The notes under the pieces: model-generated
The model's database searches: none
What the model was told of the DNA's origin: nothing
What the model saw: the letters and a program-made list of their open reading frames with translations, nothing else
Translations under genes and position numbers: made by a program
Source: Ilumatobacteraceae bacterium
Lineage (GTDB): Bacteria > Actinomycetota > Acidimicrobiia > Acidimicrobiales > Ilumatobacteraceae
Direction of reading: 5' to 3'
NCBI GenBank assembly: GCA_019090765.1
Contig: JAHRVJ010000261.1
Location: 1-13,951 of the forward strand
Length of the DNA: 13,951 nt
Shown: piece after piece, positions 7,154-13,208 of the stretch
Numbering within the stretch: the first letter of the stretch is position 1
Layout: each line of letters begins with the position of its first letter

Positions 7154-8368
7154 TCAGACCTCGTCAATTGGCGTTGTCGTGCCGCCGATGTTGATGGCAT
7201 CGGTACATGTTGATCGGGTGGGGTCACCGATCTGAGTGCAGTTCACTGAGAACGTTACGTTGTCGCCTGGTTGTAGGCGGATCGGTGTGATCCGTGGCTC
7301 GAAGAGCTGACCACGGATATTCTCCAGCGACCAGATGAATACGGGGTCACCGTTGACGAGCAGAGTGGCGACTCCAGCGTCGTTGAATGGGTTCTCGATC
7401 CGCACGTCGGTCATGTCGAACAGTTCGCCGTCGGGCATCGTGGCCGATTGATCTGCTGTCTGTGTGAGCGGCGGCTCGACAGACAGACGGAAGAACGTCG
7501 GTTCTCCGTCGGTGATGCTAACGCTCGGGGTGGTGGGCTCGGTAGATACTGCCGTGGTCGCCGACGGCTCGGGATCGAGCGCGAGTTCTGCGACGCGATC
7601 GTCTACCTCGTCGGCAACGGTGTCGGAGATGGTGGGTTTCAGCAACGCAAACCATGCGAGCGTGAGGCCACCGAGGAGGGCGATTATCCCAAGGGTTCGT
7701 CCGACAGCCGCGCCAGACAATGTTGGCGACTGTACGAGAGCGAGGGGCATCGCGACAGGTGATTGGCCCTGGCGTTCAGCTTCGACTTCGAACTCGAGCG
7801 TTCGGGCGCCGCGCCGGAATAGGCCACGGCGAGCCTTTGATCGGAATTGGACAAGGCTGGCCGCTCCGGGTGCGACCCCGACTGCGGGCGGGTCGAAGGT
7901 TCCGTCGATGCGGTTCGTCGGATCGATGAGCCGCAGCCGACAGCTAGCAAGATTGTTGCCATGGTTCTCAACCATGAATTCATACGAGGCGCGGTGGCGG
8001 GCACGTTGCACTGGTTGCAGAGCGATCAACCGACAGTCGTCGAACGGCTCGATGCCGATTGTTGCTTCGGCGACAACGGCATCATTTGAATCGCCCAGCG
8101 GGATCACACGAATTGAGATCGCCGTCGGCCCAGCAGTGGTGGTAGGCAGTGCCGGGGGAGATACATCGACTCGAACTACCACCTGAGAACCTCCGAAGAG
8201 GGTGACACTTCCCTGATCAACAGTTGTCCAGCCGGCGGTGAGACCGGCGGGGACGATGGTGTAGGAGTCGGTTTCTTCACCGAGGTTTTGCACTGTCAGC
8301 ATCAACGAGAGTTGGGCCCCCGGGGCAACTGAAACTTCATCACTTGAGAACCACGCCTGTACCGACAC
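7154..8368 (-). CDS. Single-pass membrane protein with N-terminal Ig-like (NEW3/COG1470-like) domains, function unknown
   Basis: I do not recognise a named protein. From the GTG at 8368 it has 404 residues. Two beta-sandwich domains come first: about 1-107, with the SxxEVSVAPGAQLSLMLTVQN pattern of NEW3/COG1470-type domains, and about 108-205. A basic stretch (KARRGLFRRGAR, 178-189) precedes one transmembrane helix (about 225-243, GIIALLGGLTLAWFALL). An acidic and Thr/Ser/Pro-rich linker (245-285) leads to a C-terminal domain with two cysteines (377 and 388). There is no signal peptide, and the charges put the N-terminal domains in the cytoplasm and the C-terminal domain outside. The frame can also start at GTG 8377 (407 residues). 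I prefer 8368 because a TANNNT element ends exactly 7 nt before it and MSVQAW is a more usual N terminus. The gene faces the secreted propeller gene and diverges from hemB. Confidence 0.8.
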   Translation of the reverse strand: MSVQAWFSSDEVSVAPGAQLSLMLTVQNLGEETDSYTIVPAGLTAGWTTVDQGSVTLFGGSQVVVRVDVSPPALPTTTAGPTAISIRVIPLGDSNDAVVAEATIGIEPFDDCRLIALQPVQRARHRASYEFMVENHGNNLASCRLRLIDPTNRIDGTFDPPAVGVAPGAASLVQFRSKARRGLFRRGARTLEFEVEAERQGQSPVAMPLALVQSPTLSGAAVGRTLGIIALLGGLTLAWFALLKPTISDTVADEVDDRVAELALDPEPSATTAVSTEPTTPSVSITDGEPTFFRLSVEPPLTQTADQSATMPDGELFDMTDVRIENPFNDAGVATLLVNGDPVFIWSLENIRGQLFEPRITPIRLQPGDNVTFSVNCTQIGDPTRSTCTDAINIGGTTTPIDEV

Positions 8369-8375
8369 GACGAGC

Positions 8376-8381
8376 ACGCTA
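8376..8381 (-). promoter_or_regulatory. Possible -10 element for the membrane-protein gene (leaderless)
   Basis: On the minus strand TAGCGT (8381 down to 8376) fits TANNNT and ends 7 nt before the GTG at 8368. The same arrangement is seen at hemB and at the 10954 gene. It overlaps the alternative start at 8377 and so argues against that start. No clear -35 is seen. Confidence 0.4.
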
Positions 8382-8436
8382 CTGGTTAGTAGGTACGGGA
8401 GCCCGGCACCCTGCTGGCCGACCCCACGCCCACCGT

Positions 8437-8442
8437 TAGGCT
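8437..8442 (+). promoter_or_regulatory. Probable -10 element of hemB-hemL (leaderless)
   Basis: TAGGCT fits TANNNT and ends 7 nt before the hemB GTG at 8450, so the transcript would start at the start codon. There is no Shine-Dalgarno sequence in front of the GTG, consistent with leaderless translation. I see no Rex-type palindrome in this 72-81 nt divergent region, so hemB-hemL may escape the Rex control proposed for hemACD. Confidence 0.45.
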
Positions 8443-8449
8443 CCAGTCT

Positions 8450-9469
8450 GTGTCAGGCACCGAGACATCGCTACCACTCCCGTCGTTTCGCCCGCGTCGG
8501 CTTCGTCGAACTAAGGCAATGCGCGACCTGGTGGCCGAAACTCGCATCGGAGTTGGCGATCTCGTCGCCCCGCTATTCGTCCGCGAAGACATTGCCGATC
8601 CGCAGCCGATCCTCTCACTCCCGGGCGTCGTTCAACACACCCGTGCCTCGCTGCGCGATGAAGTCTCCAAGTTGGCCAACTTGGGAGTGCGGTCGGTGAT
8701 TCTTTTCGGCATCCCCGCCGCCAAGGACCCGTTAGGAAGCGGGGCGTACGACCCTCAGGGGATCGTGCAGTTGGCGCTCGGTGATCTCCGTGACGATCTT
8801 GGCGACGAGATCGTCGTGATGGCTGACCTTTGTGTCGATGAGTACACCGATCACGGCCACTGCGGCATTCTCGACGCGCAGGGTGGAGTCGACAATGACG
8901 CGACTCTCGAGCTGTATTCGAAAGCGGCGCTTGCGCAGGCCGCAGCTGGCGCTCAGGTCGTTGCTCCGAGCGGCATGATGGATGGCCAAGTTGCAGCGAT
9001 TCGCTCGACGCTTGATGCATCGGGATTCCACGATGTGGCGATCATGGCTTACGCCGCCAAGTATGCAAGTGCGCTTTATGGGCCGTTTCGCGAGGCCGTC
9101 GATGTTTCAATCGCTGGTGGCGGTAACCGCAAGGGTTACCAACAGGATTGGCGCAACGCTCGTGAGGCTCAGCTGGAGATCGACCTCGACCTCGGTGAAG
9201 GTGCCGACATCGTGATGGTCAAGCCGGCGCTCGCCTATCTCGACGTAATCGCGGAGGCGGCAGCTCGCGTCACGGTTCCGGTGGCGGCCTACCACGTAAG
9301 TGGCGAGTACGCGATGATCAAAGCCGCCGCTGAGCGCGGTTGGATCGACGGTGACGCGGTGGCTCTTGAGCACCTGACGGCGATCAAGCGTGCAGGTGCC
9401 GACATCATTCTTACTTACTTCACCTGCTGGTTCGCCGAGACGGCTGCTGCGGGCACCATCGACATCTGA
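8450..9469 (+). CDS. hemB: Delta-aminolevulinic acid dehydratase (porphobilinogen synthase)
   Basis: HemB condenses two 5-aminolevulinates into porphobilinogen in the cytoplasm and works as an octamer. The 339-residue protein has the N-terminal RPRRLRRTKAMRDLV (15-28), which supports the GTG start over a later ATG. Both Schiff-base lysines are visible: Lys204 in MAYAAKYAS and Lys258 in VMVKPALAYLD. The conserved NRKGYQQD (226-233) follows the active-site YGPFREA. The metal-binding stretch reads DLCVDEYTDHGHCG (126-139). The zinc class has three cysteines (DxCxCx7C) and the non-zinc class has Ala/Asp/Asp; here Cys128, Asp130 and Cys138 form a mixed set, so metal dependence cannot be assigned. 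It is 14 nt ahead of hemL, probably in one transcript. It is separated from hemACD by two envelope genes. Confidence 0.98.
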   Translation: MSGTETSLPLPSFRPRRLRRTKAMRDLVAETRIGVGDLVAPLFVREDIADPQPILSLPGVVQHTRASLRDEVSKLANLGVRSVILFGIPAAKDPLGSGAYDPQGIVQLALGDLRDDLGDEIVVMADLCVDEYTDHGHCGILDAQGGVDNDATLELYSKAALAQAAAGAQVVAPSGMMDGQVAAIRSTLDASGFHDVAIMAYAAKYASALYGPFREAVDVSIAGGGNRKGYQQDWRNAREAQLEIDLDLGEGADIVMVKPALAYLDVIAEAAARVTVPVAAYHVSGEYAMIKAAAERGWIDGDAVALEHLTAIKRAGADIILTYFTCWFAETAAAGTIDI

Positions 9470-9483
9470 GGCGGCCAAGAAAC

Positions 9484-10860
9484 ATGACTAGTACCGACGA
9501 GCTTGGGAAGGTTCCGTACTGCGACCCGACCGAATGCGCGATGGCCGGGTGTACACCAACACTCTGCACAGGCGCTGGCGTTCCATCGAATACGGCGCTC
9601 TTTGAGCGTTCGAAGCTGGCCATTCCTGGAGGTGTCAACTCGTCGATCCGTGCATTCAACTCGGTCGGTGGAGATCCTTTCGTCGTGGCCCGAGCCGAGG
9701 GCGCAACGATCACCGACGTCGAGGGCACTACCTACTTCGACTTGGTCCAGAGTTATGGCGCGGTCATCTTGGGGCATAGCCATCCGGCGATCACCGCAGC
9801 GCTGCAGAGCGCGGCAGCTGATGGAACCTCATACGGGGCTCCGACCCCGAGGGAGATGAAGCTGGCCGAGGAAATCCGCGCGCGGGTGCCAAGTTGTGAG
9901 CGAGTTCGATTAATGAACTCGGGCACTGAGGCGACCAGCACCGCGATTCGACTCGCTCGTGGTGTTACCGGACGTGACCGGCTGCTTACTTTCGCCGGCA
10001 ATTTCCATGGAGCGACAGATGCTTTGCTCGTCGTTGGTGGCAGCGGGCTGGCGACCCTTGGGCTGCCTGGAACCGCTGGTGTTCCGAGTGGCGCAGTTGC
10101 CGAAACAATGGTCGCCCCCTACAACGAGGTGCCTGAACTCGACGAGAACATCGCGGCCGTACTCGTGGAGCCAATCGCGGCGAATATGGGTGTCGTTGCA
10201 CCGGTCGTTGGTTTCCTAGAGGGGCTTCGTGCCGAATGTGATCGGGTCGGGGCATTGCTGATATTTGATGAGGTGATCACTGGCTTTCGAGTCGGTATCG
10301 GTGGTGCTCAAGCCAAGTACGACGTTGTTCCAGATATCACTTGCTTCGGCAAGGTCATTGGCGGCGGGCTACCAATCGGTGCGATCGGCGGACGCGCGGC
10401 CGTGATGGAGCAATTGTCGCCGCTCGGCTCGGTCTTCCACTCTGGAACATTGTCGGGTAATCCACTCGCCACGGCTGCCGGGCTTGCGGCACTTGATCAT
10501 CTGACCGGCGACGTCTACATCGAGCTGATGGCACGCGCCCGGCATCTTTCTGCGTTACTTCGTGACGCTTGCGCATCAGCCGGATTCGTTGCCAGTTTCC
10601 CTGTCGTCAACACCTTGGTCGGCATGGTGTGCGGTGAAGAGGCCGACGCGGCACGAAATTTCGACGATGCCAAGCTCACCAATGAAGCCGCCTACGCGGC
10701 CTTCTTCCGGGCCATGCTGTCAGAGGGCGTTGCGATGGCTCCGGGCGCCTATGAGACGATCTTCGTTGGCCTCGGACACACTGACGAGGTGCTCACCGCC
10801 ATCGCTGAAGCCGCCCACCGGGCCGCGGCAACAGCCGTTGTAGAGCTAGCGCGTGGATAG
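9484..10860 (+). CDS. hemL: Glutamate-1-semialdehyde 2,1-aminomutase with a tetra-cysteine N-terminal extension
   Basis: HemL is a PLP enzyme that moves the amino group of glutamate-1-semialdehyde to give 5-aminolevulinate, the step after HemA. The 458-residue protein matches the family from about residue 36: FERSKLAIPGGVNSSIRAF (40-58), a NSGTEA cofactor loop (145-150), FAGNFHGATDALLV (170-183), LIFDEVITGFR (259-269) with Asp262 contacting the PLP ring nitrogen, and FGKVIGGGLPIGA (288-300) with Lys290 as the PLP lysine. Typical members are about 430 residues and start near residue 36 here. The extra leader holds Cys13, Cys18, Cys23 and Cys28, each separated by exactly four residues. No CP heme-regulatory motif is present. 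The only in-frame ATG further in, at 9541 (Met20), would keep two of the four cysteines. The ATG at 9484 has GAGG at 9468-9471 upstream. Codon use in the leader looks like the rest of the gene. Confidence 0.96.
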   Translation: MTSTDELGKVPYCDPTECAMAGCTPTLCTGAGVPSNTALFERSKLAIPGGVNSSIRAFNSVGGDPFVVARAEGATITDVEGTTYFDLVQSYGAVILGHSHPAITAALQSAAADGTSYGAPTPREMKLAEEIRARVPSCERVRLMNSGTEATSTAIRLARGVTGRDRLLTFAGNFHGATDALLVVGGSGLATLGLPGTAGVPSGAVAETMVAPYNEVPELDENIAAVLVEPIAANMGVVAPVVGFLEGLRAECDRVGALLIFDEVITGFRVGIGGAQAKYDVVPDITCFGKVIGGGLPIGAIGGRAAVMEQLSPLGSVFHSGTLSGNPLATAAGLAALDHLTGDVYIELMARARHLSALLRDACASAGFVASFPVVNTLVGMVCGEEADAARNFDDAKLTNEAAYAAFFRAMLSEGVAMAPGAYETIFVGLGHTDEVLTAIAEAAHRAAATAVVELARG

Positions 10861-10940
10861 AGCCGAGTCGTCGTCTGTTCTACCGGTCTTGCATAGTGGG
10901 CGTTTTGGAGAGCTGCCGCCACCTGAACGTTGCTCATCGC

Positions 10941-10946
10941 TACCTT
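10941..10946 (+). promoter_or_regulatory. Probable -10 element for the 10954 gene (leaderless)
   Basis: TACCTT fits TANNNT and ends 7 nt before the GTG at 10954. There is no ribosome-binding site. With 93 nt since hemL, this suggests a separate transcript. No clear -35 is seen. The rest of the gap (10861-10940) shows no strong hairpin or repeat. Confidence 0.45.
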
Positions 10947-10953
10947 GTGACCT

Positions 10954-11553
10954 GTGAGGCAGATTCTTAGCTGGCGTTTTCTGGCTGCTGTCACCGCCCT
11001 CGTGGGTCTGGCATTGGTCGCCGCAGCGCTATTAGCCGACAGCGACTCGCTTGAGGACGCTGTTGAACCCGATGCCATTGCGCGCCGGATGGACATTATT
11101 GAGCCAATCTTTGCCGCTGATCAGTCCGCTGGATTTCGGGTTGGTCGTGATGGCGTGACTCATGGCTTTATGGACCTGATCGTCGACAGCGAACGGGTGG
11201 TGCGCATCGCCCCAGGCACCTTGGGTGAGATTGCTTGCGAGGAGCTCGACCAGATCAACAAGTGTGCGTTGTTTGCTGACATGCTTGGCGACGCCGTGGT
11301 GTGGTTTGCGATTCTCCCGCAGGCCCCACGCGCAACGGTTGAGTTACCAGAGATCGTTGATCTTGAAGACGGCTACGCGGTCTTCAAGAACGGATGGGAA
11401 GTCTTGTACCCACCAGTTATTGAACGGTCCTGTGGCAGCGAGGACATCCCGACGTTTACTGATTTTCTCCGTCGCTTCGGTCCAGGGAGCATTTCGACCG
11501 TCGACCTGGAAACACGCCAGGTGGTCTCTGTTCGCTGCGGCGAGGAGACCTGA
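10954..11553 (+). CDS. Membrane-anchored or secreted protein of unknown function
   Basis: I do not recognise this 199-residue protein. It begins with MRQILSWRF and a hydrophobic segment (about 9-28), either a signal anchor or an uncleaved signal peptide; the following ADSDSLEDAVEPD is acidic, so the remainder should lie outside the membrane. That part has four cysteines (95, 104, 160, 195), an even number that could form two disulfides, and alternating hydrophobic stretches (VVWFAILPQ 115-123, GYAVFKNGWEVLYPP 140-154) suggesting a compact mostly beta domain. No catalytic motif is visible. The GTG start is supported by the -10 element 7 nt upstream and by the immediate hydrophobic segment. It follows hemL by 93 nt on the same strand and converges with the hydrolase gene, leaving only 17 nt between stop codons. 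A link to heme synthesis is not shown. Confidence 0.75.
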   Translation: MRQILSWRFLAAVTALVGLALVAAALLADSDSLEDAVEPDAIARRMDIIEPIFAADQSAGFRVGRDGVTHGFMDLIVDSERVVRIAPGTLGEIACEELDQINKCALFADMLGDAVVWFAILPQAPRATVELPEIVDLEDGYAVFKNGWEVLYPPVIERSCGSEDIPTFTDFLRRFGPGSISTVDLETRQVVSVRCGEET

Positions 11554-11570
11554 CCTGACAAGGGTTTGCC

Positions 11571-12440
11571 TTACCCCGCGACTCGATCTTGATCGGCCGC
11601 TTGGGCATCGACTTGATTCTGGTAGGCGGTCTCGGCGCGGCCGAGGAAGTCCAGCAGTTCGCGATTGAACGTTGATGCGTGTTCGATTACGAAGCCGTGC
11701 GCCGCTCCGCTGATGACTACCAGTTCTGCGGTTGGGATTAGTGCAACGAGATCCTCGCTATCACCGCGTGGAGTGAGGATGTCTTGGTTGCCAACGATCA
11801 CCAGAGTCGGAACCGCAATGTCGACGAGTTGGTCGGCTAATTCCTGGTGTTGTTTCCCCGCTTCGATGATCGCATCGCATTGAGCGGCAATGGCATGGGC
11901 AGGCCGACGGAGAGCAAGTGGCCCGAGCCAGCCGACCGCGGGCAGGATGCGGCGAAACGATCTTGGGCCGATCATCCAGCGGGCAGCATCGTTGGCCATT
12001 GAACCGACGCCCTTTTCAAGGACGGCATCGCGCCAGCTGGCCAGTAGCTCTTCACGCCACGGGTGGTTTCGTCCGGCAGTGCAAGCAAGTGTTAGCGAAC
12101 GGATGCGGGAGGGATACTTCACCGCGAGAATCTGGCAGATAGCACCGCCCATTGAGGCCCCAACGACATGCGCGGTCTCGATATTGGCATCATCGAGAAC
12201 AGCGATTGCGTCGTCGGCCATCTGTTCGAGTGAATAGTCCCCGTGGGGCTTATCGCTACGCCCCGAACCGCGGTTGTCCAGAGCAACTGCCTGATAGCGC
12301 GTTGCGCTTGCCAACCGCTGGAGGTTCCATCCGTTCTTATCGACTCCGAGTCCTTGAACAAACAGAATCGGAGGAGCACCTGGCCGTCCTGTGATTTGGT
12401 AGTGGATGCGAACGCCGTCGGAGCCGCGAACGTAGGTCAT
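11571..12440 (-). CDS. Alpha/beta hydrolase
   Basis: This is an alpha/beta-hydrolase-fold protein, probably an esterase or lipase-like enzyme; the substrate is not readable. With the ATG at 12440 it has 289 residues. The oxyanion-hole region reads FVQGLGVDKNGW (27-38, where HG is more usual). DNRGSGRSDKP (55-65) is typical of the family. The nucleophile elbow is GASMGG (94-99) with Ser96. The acid is Asp220 in IVGNQDILTP and the base is His248 in SGAAHGF, so the catalytic triad is intact. The last ~20 residues are polar and Gln/Asp-rich. An upstream TTG (12455) could extend it by five residues. The ATG is preferred because it overlaps the stop of the preceding PlsC-like gene as ATGA, the usual sign of translational coupling. 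It is the last gene of a minus-strand operon with the PlsC-like protein and the SDR protein, which suggests lipid metabolism. Confidence 0.92.
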   Translation of the reverse strand: MTYVRGSDGVRIHYQITGRPGAPPILFVQGLGVDKNGWNLQRLASATRYQAVALDNRGSGRSDKPHGDYSLEQMADDAIAVLDDANIETAHVVGASMGGAICQILAVKYPSRIRSLTLACTAGRNHPWREELLASWRDAVLEKGVGSMANDAARWMIGPRSFRRILPAVGWLGPLALRRPAHAIAAQCDAIIEAGKQHQELADQLVDIAVPTLVIVGNQDILTPRGDSEDLVALIPTAELVVISGAAHGFVIEHASTFNRELLDFLGRAETAYQNQVDAQAADQDRVAG

Positions 12441-13180
12441 CGGAAGGGCAGCCAATCGACGGGTAACCCGGTGCTTAGTTCGCCGAGTTCCTCGAGAATC
12501 TCGGCGATGTCGGCGCGCACGTGGTCGGCCAATTCAAGTTCAGCGAGGGGTCCTCGGCGCCTGCGGCTGGCGCGGCTGGCTGGACCGATTTCGACTCGCG
12601 CGTTGCGGCTGGTGGGGCTACTGGAAGTTCCCGCCGGGAATACGGGGACCTTGGTGTGGATGGCCGCGCCAACCAGGCCATGATCGATGACTCCGACTTC
12701 GAGGAGTCGCGGATCGTGTTCTGCGCCGATGATCACCAACTCACCTGCTGCCAATGCACCCTCCACCTCGGCGGGATCATCGAGGAGCCCTCCAATACGC
12801 CGACTAATCGCTCCGATGGGCGCAGTGTCGGGTCGCCCAACGAAGCGAACTGGGCGATCGACGGCATCACTGATTGCGAATGCTGCGAAAATCGGCGCCA
12901 AAGCAAGCTGTCGAGCGTTGACGACGATCAGCGCCCCGCCTTTTCGCGGGAGATGCTGGTCTCCGCCAACGGACACCTTCCAACGGAGCTTCGACGCGAG
13001 TTTTACATGGTCGGTAAATCGCGAGTCTCGACCCCAGTCGTCAACGGTTCCGGCGTGTTCGGCGACAAGGCGCGCTGACCCCGCGCTCACTTCGGAGGCG
13101 GCTCGAGATACCGCCCCGGTTGCGATCTCCGCGCCGCGCCGAACGGGGAAGGTGATCACGTTGCCGATGTTTGCAGCCAT
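12437..13180 (-). CDS. PlsC-like (lysophospholipid acyltransferase fold) protein with degenerate catalytic motif
   Basis: The 247-residue protein resembles the acyltransferase-fold partners of GalE-like proteins in actinobacteria (for example Rv0502 of M. tuberculosis). After an N-terminal ~50 residues with little pattern, the core has RWKVSVGGDQHLPRKGGALIVVNARQ (66-91), the place where the family carries NHxxxxD. Here it reads NARQLAL (88-94): the catalytic His is Ala89 and the Asp is Leu94. FVGRPDTAPIGAISRRIGG (113-131) fits block II, but the usual FPEGTR of block III is replaced by IIGAEHDP (150-157). VPVFPAG (178-184) fits block IV. The fold is thus likely but acyltransferase activity is doubtful. 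No transmembrane segment is obvious. The ATG at 13180 has AGAGG 7 nt upstream. The gene lies 28 nt after the SDR gene and shares ATGA with the hydrolase. Confidence 0.75.
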   Translation of the reverse strand: MAANIGNVITFPVRRGAEIATGAVSRAASEVSAGSARLVAEHAGTVDDWGRDSRFTDHVKLASKLRWKVSVGGDQHLPRKGGALIVVNARQLALAPIFAAFAISDAVDRPVRFVGRPDTAPIGAISRRIGGLLDDPAEVEGALAAGELVIIGAEHDPRLLEVGVIDHGLVGAAIHTKVPVFPAGTSSSPTSRNARVEIGPASRASRRRRGPLAELELADHVRADIAEILEELGELSTGLPVDWLPFR

Positions 13181-13187
13181 CAGCGGG

Positions 13188-13192
13188 CCTCT
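13188..13192 (-). promoter_or_regulatory. Ribosome-binding site of the PlsC-like gene
   Basis: On the minus strand AGAGG lies 7 nt before the ATG at 13180. It is one of the clearer Shine-Dalgarno sites in the window and confirms the start. The 28-nt gap has no room for a separate promoter and terminator, so the gene is read together with the upstream SDR gene. Confidence 0.6.
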
Positions 13193-13208
13193 GTATCAGA
13201 TGGATAGC

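Noticed and set aside
7464..8186. Plus-strand 240-codon open frame antisense to the membrane-protein gene
   Set aside because: Its translation is rich in Ser/Arg/Thr with no domain pattern, as expected of a GC-rich shadow frame. The minus-strand frame has coherent domains and a transmembrane helix.
9520..9567. Heme-regulatory (CP) motif in the HemL leader
   Set aside because: None of the four cysteines is followed by proline, so the classical heme-regulatory motif is absent.
10946..10960. TTGTGACCTGTGAGG as a second Rex operator before the 10954 gene
   Set aside because: The two TGTGA copies are in direct, not inverted, orientation and too close, so they do not form the Rex palindrome.
11562..11576. 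GGGT/ACCC hairpin between the convergent genes at 11553/11571 as a terminator
   Set aside because: A four-base stem without a T-run is too weak to call.
12441..12455. TTG start at 12455 for the alpha/beta hydrolase
   Set aside because: It adds only five residues, has no ribosome-binding site, and the ATG at 12440 forms a standard ATGA overlap with the upstream stop.
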